This document shows, in pieces, positions 38,179-47,566 of a DNA stretch of 64,000 bases; position 1 is the stretch's first letter, and every line of letters starts with the position of its first letter. Source of the DNA: Leeia oryzae DSM 17879 (lineage in GTDB: Bacteria; Pseudomonadota; Gammaproteobacteria; Burkholderiales; Leeiaceae). The notes under the pieces are model-generated. The model worked only from the letters and a program-made list of their open reading frames with translations. It made no database searches and had not been told where the DNA came from. Where the stretch lies: NCBI RefSeq assembly GCF_000376945.1, contig NZ_AQXU01000023.1, positions 186,001 to 250,000 on the forward strand. The letters are read 5' to 3'. The position numbers and the translations under genes are program-made.

Positions 38179-38604
38179 ATGAGTGGAAGTTTTACCAAAG
38201 CCACCGCCCGAAACATTTTTTATGGCGGCGCGGCATTTTTCTTTTTACTTTTCCTGGCCCTTACTTTTGATAGTCAGCAAGCACTACCAAAACGGGATAA
38301 CAGCCAGAATCTGACACCGCAAGTCATACGGGGCAAGTATCTGTGGGAAACCAATGATTGTATCGGTTGCCACACGCTCTTGGGTGAAGGTGCGTACTTT
38401 GCACCAGAACTGGGTAACGTCTACAAACGCAGAGGCCCTGACTTCATTAAAGCCTGGATCAAGGCTCAGCCAACCGGCACCCCTGGCCGTCGCCAGATGC
38501 CGAATTTCCACTTTAATGATCAGGAGCTGGATGATCTGGTGCAGTTCTTCAAATACACCAATGGGATCAATACCAACAACTGGCCACCAAACATCCAGGG
38601 TTAA
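38179..38604 (+). CDS. norC: Nitric oxide reductase, cytochrome c subunit
   Basis: 141 residues. One N-terminal membrane anchor (about 12-30, no cleavage expected), heme c motif CIGCH at Cys61-His65 within NDCIGCHTLLGEGAYFAPEL, and the C-terminal methionine ligand region MPNFHF. It feeds electrons to NorB. The start at 38179 has AGGGAGG 6 bp upstream. The frame is open upstream but without a ribosome site. Confidence 0.96.
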   Translation: MSGSFTKATARNIFYGGAAFFFLLFLALTFDSQQALPKRDNSQNLTPQVIRGKYLWETNDCIGCHTLLGEGAYFAPELGNVYKRRGPDFIKAWIKAQPTGTPGRRQMPNFHFNDQELDDLVQFFKYTNGINTNNWPPNIQG

Positions 38605-38609
38605 GCAAT

Positions 38610-38640
38610 GTGACTTTCTGTCACGGTATCTGTAGATACC
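38610..38640 (+). promoter_or_regulatory. Two adjacent hairpins between norC and norB
   Basis: GTGAC/GTCAC (38610-38614 / 38620-38624, 5-nt loop) is followed at once by GGTATC/GATACC (38625-38630 / 38635-38640, 4-nt loop). No T-run, so they are unlikely to end transcription; they may protect or process the norC-norB transcript. Confidence 0.5.
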
Positions 38641-38677
38641 CGTCAGAGAATAACAACCGCTACCGTATGGGAGATAA

Positions 38678-40057
<1,380 letters not shown>

Positions 40058-40112
40058 TTAACTGGCGATAAAGGTTAGACCCGCTCTGCCGTGTGACTGG
40101 CGGGTTTGTTTG

Positions 40113-40141
40113 GGGCGGCATTCGTGCCGCCCTGTTTTTTT
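40113..40141 (+). terminator. Intrinsic terminator between norB and norE
   Basis: Arms GGGCGGCA (40113-40120) and TGCCGCCC (40125-40132) with loop TTCG, followed by TGTTTTTTT. It lies 55 bp after the norB stop and ends about 20 bp before the norE start, so it probably lowers expression of norEF relative to norCB. Confidence 0.85.
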
Positions 40142-40162
40142 GCAGCAATCCGCTGGAGGCTC

Positions 40163-40750
40163 ATGATGACTACCCTCACCCTGCAAGCAACACCCCAGAA
40201 GAGTATCCCTGGCGATCTGGCCATGTGGTTCTTCATACTGGCAGAGTTGCTGGTATTTGGCGTGCTGTTTATCTGCTACGGCATTACCCGCTTTGCAGAC
40301 CCTGCCCTGTTTAATGCCGGACAAACCCATCTGCATGCTGGCCAGGCCGCGTGGAATACCCTGTTTCTGATTACCGGCTCCGGCACCGCCGTATTGGCCG
40401 CACATGCTATCGCCCGTCTGCAATACCGCCAAGGTAGTATTTTTCTGGTCGCGACGTTTGCCAGCGGCGTGCTGTTTGTGGTTAACAAACTCATGGAGTT
40501 CGCGTCTTATCTGGGCCAGGGCTACACCTTGTCTACGGACAACTTCTGGATGTTCTATCTGTTTCTGACCTTTTTCCACTTTTTGCACGTCATCCTTGGC
40601 ATGGTCATTATTGCCGCAGTCTGGATCAAACTGCAGCAAGGCCATTACCGTAACGGCCAAACTGCGGGCGTTGAAACCGCTACCAGTTACTGGCATATGG
40701 TCGATCTGGTCTGGATTGTGTTGTTTCCGCTGGTTTATCTCATCAGATAA
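40163..40750 (+). CDS. norE: NorE-like, cytochrome c oxidase subunit III family protein
   Basis: 195 residues and about five membrane helices. FFILAELLVFGVLFICYGITRF, FFHFLHVILGMVIIAAVW and WHMVDLVWIVLFPLVYL are typical of COX3-like NorE proteins, which help NO reductase activity. Two in-frame ATGs (40163 and 40166) follow GGAGG; the second has the better spacing. It is paired with the COX4-like norF downstream. Confidence 0.88.
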   Translation: MMTTLTLQATPQKSIPGDLAMWFFILAELLVFGVLFICYGITRFADPALFNAGQTHLHAGQAAWNTLFLITGSGTAVLAAHAIARLQYRQGSIFLVATFASGVLFVVNKLMEFASYLGQGYTLSTDNFWMFYLFLTFFHFLHVILGMVIIAAVWIKLQQGHYRNGQTAGVETATSYWHMVDLVWIVLFPLVYLIR

Positions 40751-40803
40751 ACTAAGTGATTAAAAACAATATATTGTGAATGTAACTTAAGAAGATACAT
40801 GAA

Positions 40804-41049
40804 ATGAAAACAGGATTTTACATACAGTGGGGCTTGCTGACGGCACTTACCCTCATCGCCCTGATGGCACCCAGATGGCTGGAAGTAGAACACTACCTGC
40901 TGGCAGGTTTGGCCATTACCACGCTCACCAAGGGCCAGATCATCATTGACCAGTTCATGGGGTTAAAACGCGCCCCAAACTGGTTAAGATGGACGGTGAC
41001 CGGGTGGCTGTGGCTGGTGCTGGGGACGCTTGGCTTATGCTTCTATTAA
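40804..41049 (+). CDS. norF: NorF-like, cytochrome c oxidase subunit IV family protein
   Basis: 81 residues, three predicted membrane helices, the small partner of NorE. Pattern TLTKGQIIIDQFMGLKRAPNWLRW matches COX4/NorF-type proteins. A 12-bp AT palindrome (40766-40777) and only a weak ribosome site precede it. The stop codon overlaps that of the convergent DUF2238 gene by 3 bp. Confidence 0.8.
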   Translation: MKTGFYIQWGLLTALTLIALMAPRWLEVEHYLLAGLAITTLTKGQIIIDQFMGLKRAPNWLRWTVTGWLWLVLGTLGLCFY

Positions 41050-41690
41050 CCCGCTTCGGGTTGTAACATGCACCGGATCTGCCGGTCATGCCAACGGGAC
41101 ATCAGCGCCAGGCTCACCATGGACCCGATCAGCGCAAACAGCATGTCAGACTGCGTATCCCATGGGTCACCCTGTGTACCCAAAAATTCATCCGCTCCCT
41201 GCCCCAATGCCACGGCAGCACCCCATTCGATCAATTCGTAACTGGAACTGATCAGCATCACCACACAAATCGCCAGAAACGCCTGCATCTTGCGGCCAAT
41301 GACAACGCCTTTGCGCAAGAAAATCTCTCTGGCCACCAGCGCAGGCACAAAACCCTGAAAGAAATGGCCGATCTTGTCGTAAGGATTGCGCTGCAAATGC
41401 AGCCAGGATTGTAACTCGAACCCCAGTGGCACACGGGCATAGGTGTAAGCACCGCCCAGCATCAGTACCAGTGCATGCAGGGCAATGCAGCCATACAGCA
41501 GGTTGGTTAGCGGAAAACGTGCGTAGCTGCCCCACAGTAGCGGCAAGGCAATCAGGACAGGGAAGACCTCCAGCAGCCAGGTCGCCCGGTCAAATGGACG
41601 CCAGCCAGAGACCAGTAGCGCCAACAGCAACAAGACAGAGATTGCCGTTAGCGCTTTCGGGATACGGGAGGCTTCTTGTGTCTGGGTCAT
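41046..41690 (-). CDS. YjdF-like DUF2238 integral membrane protein
   Basis: 214 residues, about six helices, related to 23529-24158. Family features NPYDKIGHFFQGFVPALVAR, SSYELIEWGAAVALG and QGDPWDTQSDMLFALIGS. It is convergent with norF and precedes an HPP-CBS gene on the same strand further upstream. Role unknown; its position at the end of the nor genes suggests a membrane function in denitrification, but that is only context. Confidence 0.85.
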   Translation of the reverse strand: MTQTQEASRIPKALTAISVLLLLALLVSGWRPFDRATWLLEVFPVLIALPLLWGSYARFPLTNLLYGCIALHALVLMLGGAYTYARVPLGFELQSWLHLQRNPYDKIGHFFQGFVPALVAREIFLRKGVVIGRKMQAFLAICVVMLISSSYELIEWGAAVALGQGADEFLGTQGDPWDTQSDMLFALIGSMVSLALMSRWHDRQIRCMLQPEAG

Positions 41691-41732
41691 CTCAACTCCA
41701 ATGCCGTGTGGCAGAAAGCTTAGATTACCAGT

Positions 41733-42854
41733 TTATTCCATTTTGACGATGGTATTCACCAATGCAGCCACCAGATCAGACTGTGTCAGCATGCCGATGA
41801 CTTTCCGGTGCTCATCTACTACCGGCAAATGGTGCAGGCCACCGTCAGAAAACAGGTGTGCCAATGACATCACGGATTGATCTGCATGCGCCACTTTCAC
41901 AAACGTGGTCATCAGGGTGCTGATTTTCTGGCTACCACGTTCGGCCAGCGGAGAGGCAATCAGACGTTTGTCGTGATCGATAAAGAAATCGTGCAAGGAG
42001 ACAATGCCCTGCAATACAGAGGACTCGTCCACCACGGGGATGGCCTTCACTTTGTGTTTGGCCAGTTTGGCCCAGGCTTTCAAGATGGAGTCATCCTCAT
42101 GTACCACCACCACATCTCGCGACATGACATCCTGACAGCGAATATCGCCCATGCGCCGTTGCCCTGCCCTAATGGCTGCCTGCTCCAGAATGTTTTCCAG
42201 ATCATCCTTGCTGATATCGAGCAACTCGCCCCGCGCTGTCAGCACGGCTTCCAGATCTTCATGGGTAATGCCACTTCGCTGACTTGGGCTTGGGTCTGAT
42301 GTCTGGTGATGATTGGGGTGGCTTTGCGGGCGATGCGGATAACGCCGGCCGGCAAGTGCATTGAACACCAGCGCACACACCAGCAATAGCAGAGAGTTCA
42401 CAAAGACAGGGCCAATGGCGTAATGGTAACCCATGGCCAAAACATGCGACCCGCCAAATACGGCAGACACTGCAATGGCCCCGCCTGGCGGGTGCAGGCA
42501 GCGTAACTTGAACATCACGCCAATGGCCAGCGCAACCGCAATGGCAGCAGTAAACCCAGTCGGCCCCAGAAACAGTGTCACGCCAACCCCGACCAGCGCA
42601 GAGACCAGATTACCGGCCAGCATGGGCCATGGCTGTGCCATCGGGCTGGATGGTACCGCAAACAACAAGACGGCAGAGGCGCCCATCGGGGCGATGAACC
42701 AAGGGTTAAACCCCAGCAGCAAATGCCTGCTAACGAGCTCCGTACAAAAAATGCCGATAAATGCGCCAAGGCAGCCCAGTATCCGTTCTTTGACACTGGC
42801 GGTAATTTCCATCGGGATAAACGTTCTTAACCAGGTATTCATATTTTCAGGCAT
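41733..42854 (-). CDS. HPP-family membrane protein with C-terminal CBS pair
   Basis: About 373 residues. The first 170 residues are membrane helices of the HPP family, with the name-giving motif LHPPGGAIAV and MGASAVLLFAVPSSPMAQPW. A tail of about 200 soluble residues has two CBS domains (from MGDIRCQDVMSRDVVVV and ISTLMTTFVKVAHADQSV). HPP proteins are known as nitrite carriers in chloroplasts and cyanobacteria. Next to nir and nor genes, nitrite transport sensed by the CBS pair through nucleotides is an attractive inference. I start it at ATG 42854; several upstream in-frame starts are possible. Confidence 0.85.
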   Translation of the reverse strand: MPENMNTWLRTFIPMEITASVKERILGCLGAFIGIFCTELVSRHLLLGFNPWFIAPMGASAVLLFAVPSSPMAQPWPMLAGNLVSALVGVGVTLFLGPTGFTAAIAVALAIGVMFKLRCLHPPGGAIAVSAVFGGSHVLAMGYHYAIGPVFVNSLLLLVCALVFNALAGRRYPHRPQSHPNHHQTSDPSPSQRSGITHEDLEAVLTARGELLDISKDDLENILEQAAIRAGQRRMGDIRCQDVMSRDVVVVHEDDSILKAWAKLAKHKVKAIPVVDESSVLQGIVSLHDFFIDHDKRLIASPLAERGSQKISTLMTTFVKVAHADQSVMSLAHLFSDGGLHHLPVVDEHRKVIGMLTQSDLVAALVNTIVKME

Positions 42855-43328
42855 GACAAATCCATCAACAGCGTTCAGACGGTGCGTACCATTCCCTCTG
42901 TTTGCGCTTACACACATTACATGATTATTTTTTAACGGCGATGCACCATTTTGGAAAACATGGTGCCGAGAGTGCACCATTATGATGCATGTCACCAAGA
43001 AAAAAATGCCCTGTTGGTTAAGTTTTCTGCAAAAAAACCTGATGCTTCATCCGCACAGTGTTCTGCCAAGTTTTGGCGACGATATAAATGCCAATAAAAT
43101 AATACAATTGATTTTTGGGGAAAAGGAAATCCGGATTTCAGACTCTTTATACATGGTCCGGTATATGGTCTTGATTAAGAGATATGTTGTGCTTTAAAGG
43201 CATGCATGAATTGCGTGTATCATCCAGCGACAAATAACTTGAACTTTTCTGATATCTGCATCATTCTTTGGCCTCACTCTCAAGTAACGCTTGATGTTTT
43301 CTGTCAAAAACCTGCCCCACTGTTTCTC
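42855..43328. other. Intergenic region between HPP gene and histidine kinase
   Basis: 474 bp of mainly AT-rich sequence between divergent genes. At 42942-42980 the octamer TGCACCAT occurs twice in the plus orientation (42942-42949 and 42973-42980) with ATGGTGC (42960-42966) between them. The half-sites resemble those of NtrC (GCACC/GGTGC), but the spacing does not fit a standard NtrC site. No RNA gene recognised. Confidence 0.45.
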
Positions 43329-45230
43329 ATGACCCGTTTTTTATTCGGCTTTCTGATATTTGTCTTTTTTGCCCTTGCCAATACAGCAAGTGCGAGAGAC
43401 TTCGCAATTGAAAAGGCCTGGTATGAAGATACGTCCGGCACCCAGACATGGGAGCAGGTCAGGCAGCAGCCATTTCATGCTTATCGGGGAATCCTCAACA
43501 AAGGGGTTAGCAGATCTGCTTTCTGGATTCGTTTGAAAGTGGATAGTCGCGGCTATGTGCCGGTCTTTTCCAAAATTCATGATGACAGACAATTGATTGT
43601 ACGTATTACACCCGGATATCTGGATGAAATACGTCTGTTTGACCCGCAGGAAAAAACGGCGCTTACCCGGGTAACGGGTATGTTATATGGCGCCAGCCAC
43701 GATGAATATCAGTCGATCAATTTCAATTTTGTGATTCCGCGTACAGACAATATCCGCTATGTATGGCTCAGGATAAAGACTGCCACGCCAACCATGGCCG
43801 ATATCAAGGTGCTGAGTGTCGCTGACACCATTTCCCTGGACAAGATCCAGCAGAACCTGGTAGCCATCAATCTGTTCATCATCTTTTTTGCCATTGCATT
43901 GACCATATATGCCTGGATTATCAACAAAGACAAGCTCATCTTGCTGTTTACCATCCGGCAAATTGGTACTTTCCTGTTTATGTTTTTTATTACCGGTTAT
44001 GCAAGGCCGCTGCTGGATGGCGTTTTGCCCCCGGTAAGTCTCAATAAAATACTCGATGGCACCATCGTTACATTTATTGCATTTGCATTTATCTTTGAGG
44101 GTTATTTTTTCAGGCGATATGCCTATTCGCACTGGATCATGAAGGCTTCTGCATGGCTGGCCGTATTTCCACCCATTGCTTTGGCGCTGGTAATTCTGGA
44201 CCAGTCATATCTTGCATATCAAATAAGCGGCTATACGCTGATCACTGATTCGGTATTGAGCCTTGCCTGCATTTTAATTATTTACGTCAAGCATCGCGAC
44301 AAGATATCTGATGATTTTGTGGTGCCTAAAAAGTATATATTGCTAGTTTATGGCTCTATTTATCTGGGCTTTTTTGCTACCAGTTTATCTATCATGGGGC
44401 TGATCAAATTAAACCAGGTAAGGGATAGCCTGGTTCCGATGGGTGGCATCATTTACTTCATTAACTCGTTGTTAATCATGTCGTTTTACTTTAACCACAT
44501 CCGGAAAAAACAGTTGCTGCTGCAACAGCAAAATCTGGTGCAAGTCATGCTGGCAGAACAATCTGCCATTCAAGAGAAGAATTATCGGCTTGAACAGGAA
44601 AACCTGTTTTCCATGCTGGCACACGAGCTAAAAACCCCGCTTGCCATCCTGAACATGCGTATTGGCAAACTTCCGGCGTCAGACAGTACGGTGGATAGCA
44701 TGAAAAGAGCCATTCGTGACATGAATGGCGTCATCGAACGCTGTATTGATGCCAGCAAGGTATTGGATAAAAAGCTGACCCCCATCATCCGGGCATCCAA
44801 CCTGCATGAAGAGCTGTTACGTCAGCAGCAACTCAGCAGAGACCCGCACAATATCGCCATCAAATGTCCGGACCCTTTGATCGTCAATACAGACCCGCAG
44901 ATTCTGGCCATTGTGCTCAATAATCTGATTGATAATGCCTGCAAATACAGTCCGACCAACAGTACAGTCAATGTAGAAGTCATGGCCAACCATGATGGCG
45001 AGGCCATGACGAATGTACAGATAGTCATCAGCAACTATCCTGGCCTGGCCGGCTGGCCCGATCCGGAAAAACTGTTCACCAAGTTTTACCGCAGCCAGAA
45101 CGCCTACCATCAGGTTGGCTCCGGGCTGGGTTTGTTTATTGTGCAACAGCTCGTTTATTTGCTGGGTGGCTCCATCACCTATATGCCGTCACGAACACAT
45201 GTGAGATTTGAAGTATGCCTTCCCGCCTGA
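43329..45230 (+). CDS. Sensor histidine kinase of the 7TMR-DISM type
   Basis: 633 residues. Signal peptide (MTRFLFGFLIFVFFALANTASA), periplasmic 7TMR-DISM extracellular domain (about 25-165), seven membrane helices (about 170-385), a short coiled coil (LLLQQQNLVQVMLAEQSA), then HisKA with phospho-accepting histidine in MLAHELKTPLAILN (about residue 432) and an HATPase (LNNLIDNACKYS, SGLGLFIVQQL). The frame is open 41 codons upstream; I chose the start that begins the signal peptide. It overlaps the response regulator by 16 bp. The sensed ligand, possibly a carbohydrate, is unknown. Confidence 0.9.
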   Translation: MTRFLFGFLIFVFFALANTASARDFAIEKAWYEDTSGTQTWEQVRQQPFHAYRGILNKGVSRSAFWIRLKVDSRGYVPVFSKIHDDRQLIVRITPGYLDEIRLFDPQEKTALTRVTGMLYGASHDEYQSINFNFVIPRTDNIRYVWLRIKTATPTMADIKVLSVADTISLDKIQQNLVAINLFIIFFAIALTIYAWIINKDKLILLFTIRQIGTFLFMFFITGYARPLLDGVLPPVSLNKILDGTIVTFIAFAFIFEGYFFRRYAYSHWIMKASAWLAVFPPIALALVILDQSYLAYQISGYTLITDSVLSLACILIIYVKHRDKISDDFVVPKKYILLVYGSIYLGFFATSLSIMGLIKLNQVRDSLVPMGGIIYFINSLLIMSFYFNHIRKKQLLLQQQNLVQVMLAEQSAIQEKNYRLEQENLFSMLAHELKTPLAILNMRIGKLPASDSTVDSMKRAIRDMNGVIERCIDASKVLDKKLTPIIRASNLHEELLRQQQLSRDPHNIAIKCPDPLIVNTDPQILAIVLNNLIDNACKYSPTNSTVNVEVMANHDGEAMTNVQIVISNYPGLAGWPDPEKLFTKFYRSQNAYHQVGSGLGLFIVQQLVYLLGGSITYMPSRTHVRFEVCLPA

Positions 45231-45904
45231 ATATCATCCTGGTAGAAGATAATGATGACCTGAGAGAAGCCACCATTGATGTCTTGCTGGCAGAAGGTCA
45301 CAGGGTCATTGGCGCTGCGTCTGCCGAAGACATCAATGATCTTCAGACCACGATCATCCCTGAGCTCTATATTCTGGACCTTAACCTGCCCGGGGAAGAT
45401 GGCATGACGCTGGCCAAACGCTTACGCCATGCCAATACCCATATCGGCATCATCATGGTCACTGCCAGACATCAGATTCAGGACCAGGTGGCGGGATATG
45501 ATGCGGGTGCCGATATTTACCTGACCAAACCGATTGACCCGGACGTATTGTTGGCCACTATTGCATCGCTGGCCAGAAGGCTGAAACCACAAACACAGCA
45601 GCCTCACAGCCTGGTATTGAATAGCCAGCGCCTACGCCTGACCGGGCCGAACGGCCACTGTGATTTATCGCAAAACGAGGCCAAAGTCCTGATTTCACTG
45701 GCTCAAGCGCCTGAACAAATGCTGGAACGCTGGCAGGTGATGGTGAACTTTGGCCAATATGAGGTGAACTTCAATGAAGCGAGCCTTGAAGTCAGGTTGT
45801 CCGGGTTGCGGAAGAAATTACGCACGGTGGGCGCACAAGACAATTGTCTCAAGGCAATCCGGGGCGTGGGTTATAAGTTATGTGTGCCCATCACGATTGC
45901 CTAG
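45215..45904 (+). CDS. OmpR-family response regulator
   Basis: 229 residues. Receiver domain with acidic pair Glu11/Asp12, phospho-acceptor Asp55 in LYILDLNLPGEDG and conserved lysine in LTKPID. The C-terminal half (about 130-225) resembles the OmpR winged helix (LSQNEAKVLISLAQAP, EVRLSGLRKKL, IRGVGYKL). It is the partner of the overlapping histidine kinase. Targets unknown. Confidence 0.9.
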   Translation: MPSRLNIILVEDNDDLREATIDVLLAEGHRVIGAASAEDINDLQTTIIPELYILDLNLPGEDGMTLAKRLRHANTHIGIIMVTARHQIQDQVAGYDAGADIYLTKPIDPDVLLATIASLARRLKPQTQQPHSLVLNSQRLRLTGPNGHCDLSQNEAKVLISLAQAPEQMLERWQVMVNFGQYEVNFNEASLEVRLSGLRKKLRTVGAQDNCLKAIRGVGYKLCVPITIA

Positions 45905-45937
45905 AGAAGGTTTTGTGAGTGAGGATGGTTTAAGCTG

Positions 45938-46246
45938 CTAGTTTGCCATCTGAAAAATCCTTGTAAACCCGGCAATGTTCATCAGATCCAGCGGAAAGCC
46001 ACTGCAGTTGGTGATGATGACTTGTTTACCGCTTTCTTCTGACCGTTCCTTTAACAAAAGCAGCATGCCAAGTGCAGCACTGTCCAGATAATCGATCATG
46101 GAAAAATCGATGTGAATGGTGGTATACGGGGATGCATACAGCAGCTCTTTATAGGCATCGGTAAACAGCTTGCGTGCAGCGTAGGTAAACTTTCCGGACA
46201 GCTTTATAACGGCATACTCTTTTTGGTACTCAACTTCCAGCTTCAC
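45938..46246 (-). CDS. STAS-domain protein (anti-sigma factor antagonist type)
   Basis: About 102 residues from GTG 46246, which has GGGAG 8 bp upstream. The frame is open to 46312 but that would add a poorly folded tail. Pattern TTIHIDFSMIDYLDSAALGMLLLL has the conserved phospho-acceptor serine (DSAALG). It may antagonise an anti-sigma factor or act in the chemotaxis-linked partner switch. No cognate serine kinase gene is in the window. A second STAS gene lies in the chemotaxis cluster. Confidence 0.8.
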   Translation of the reverse strand: MKLEVEYQKEYAVIKLSGKFTYAARKLFTDAYKELLYASPYTTIHIDFSMIDYLDSAALGMLLLLKERSEESGKQVIITNCSGFPLDLMNIAGFTRIFQMAN

Positions 46247-46385
46247 TGGCACTGCTCCCAAACAATCAAATCTGGCACAACTCGCTACGGTTTTAGTAAA
46301 TGTCCAAATCATACGAGGCAGGATGTTTTAAGATGCCAGCCCTTGCTTGTCAGCGTGGCAGGATGTATCAAATCATCGCCAATCA

Positions 46386-46601
46386 CTAGTCTGCCTGCTC
46401 CAGATGAACCAGTTCCTCAACACTCAGATGGAGGGCATTTGCTAGCTTCAAGATATGTTTCGGGCTTGGTTTATAGGTACTTTTACACCAGTGCGTGATA
46501 CAGGCAGGACTCACCCCAACCTTTTCTGCGAGTGCGGCTCTGGTAAAACCCTGCCTTATCATGGCCTGGTTCATTTTTAAGACTTCCAGCCTGTATTTCA
46601 T
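46386..46601 (-). CDS. Small XRE-family helix-turn-helix protein
   Basis: 71 residues from ATG 46601. The helix-turn-helix is FTRAALAEKVGVSPACITHWCKS, followed by SPKHILKLANALHLSVEEL. It is the whole protein, so it is a DNA-binding regulator with no sensor domain. Genes it controls are unknown; it lies between STAS and cheR. Confidence 0.8.
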   Translation of the reverse strand: MKYRLEVLKMNQAMIRQGFTRAALAEKVGVSPACITHWCKSTYKPSPKHILKLANALHLSVEELVHLEQAD

Positions 46602-46649
46602 ATGAAGATCCCATCCAGTCAATCAGAGACGTTATATGTGGCTTCTTGA

Positions 46650-47456
46650 TCAATTTTTCCGGTAAATGGCAGGGGCAATCGCTTCCAGCCCCTCATATAC
46701 GCCATTCAAACTCTCGGAATGACCAATAAAAAGATAGCCCCCGGGCCTTAACTGTTTGACCAGACGTTTCACTACGTCATGCTTGGTCTGTAAATCAAAG
46801 TAAATCATTACGTTACGCAAAAAGATCACATCAAAGAGACCAATATCAGGCAAATTATTTGTCAGATTGATCATGTCAAAACGGGTGCGCTTGCGCAGTT
46901 CGGCAGACATCAAAAAGGTACCTTCCTGAGCGCCCGATCCTTTCAGGCAATACTCAGTCAGATAGTGCTTGGGAATATGCTGGATTTGCTCAATCGGGTA
47001 ATGCCCGGTTTTGGCTTTTTCCAGCACGCGCGAACTGATATCAGACGCAAAGACTTCCCATGGTCGCCCACCCAAACGGTCGGCCAGCACCATGGCAATA
47101 GAATAGGCTTCCTGCCCGTAAGAGCTGGCCGCACTCCATACCCGAAACGGTTTGCCCGGGACAAGTTCGGTTTGGGCACACTGGCTCAAAAAGTGGAAAT
47201 GCTTGGGTTCCCGAAAAAAATACGTCTCGTTGGTGGTTAACAAATCCAGTGCAATCTGGCGCTCTTGCGGGTGGGCATTGCCGGTCAGCAGCTTGAAATA
47301 TTCGCTGTAGTTAGGCAGCTGGTAGTGGTTAAGCCGTTTGGTCAGCCGGCTGCAGATCAGGGCTTTTTTGGCATCCGACATTGCTATACCCGCCTGCTGG
47401 TATATCCAGTTCTTCAGCTGGAGAAACTCCTGATCAGTAATGACTGCACCGTACAT
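46650..47456 (-). CDS. cheR: CheR-family chemoreceptor methyltransferase
   Basis: 268 residues. It methylates glutamates of the receptors using SAM. N-terminal helical domain (about 1-75), then the SAM-binding loop VWSAASSYGQEAYSIAMVLAD, where the usual GEEPYS is changed to GQEAYS, and FDVIFLRNVMIYFD. C-terminal GGYLFIGHSESL. It is the last gene of cluster A. No cheB methylesterase or cheD is seen in the window. Confidence 0.92.
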   Translation of the reverse strand: MYGAVITDQEFLQLKNWIYQQAGIAMSDAKKALICSRLTKRLNHYQLPNYSEYFKLLTGNAHPQERQIALDLLTTNETYFFREPKHFHFLSQCAQTELVPGKPFRVWSAASSYGQEAYSIAMVLADRLGGRPWEVFASDISSRVLEKAKTGHYPIEQIQHIPKHYLTEYCLKGSGAQEGTFLMSAELRKRTRFDMINLTNNLPDIGLFDVIFLRNVMIYFDLQTKHDVVKRLVKQLRPGGYLFIGHSESLNGVYEGLEAIAPAIYRKN

Positions 47457-47519
47457 AACTCATGAACCCCTGCCGGGTTTCGGTCTACCCGAATGACCGG
47501 CGCAAAGTGAATCAACAAC

Positions 47520-47541
47520 GCTGGTGGGGTACCCCACCAGC
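47520..47541. repeat. 22-bp perfect palindrome between receptor gene and cheR
   Basis: Arms GCTGGTGGGGT and ACCCCACCAGC meet without a spacer. It lies between the MCP stop (47567) and cheR. It may act as a transcript stabiliser or terminator without a T-run. Confidence 0.55.
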
Positions 47542-47566
47542 CTGCAACACAGACATTCAGCCTGTT

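Noticed and set aside
40058-40696. Minus-strand reading frame opposite norE
   Set aside because: Antisense to norE, no family features, and it would start inside the norE coding region.
42982-43197. Small plus-strand reading frame of 71 codons before the histidine kinase
   Set aside because: No ribosome site and no recognised motif; it lies in AT-rich intergenic DNA.
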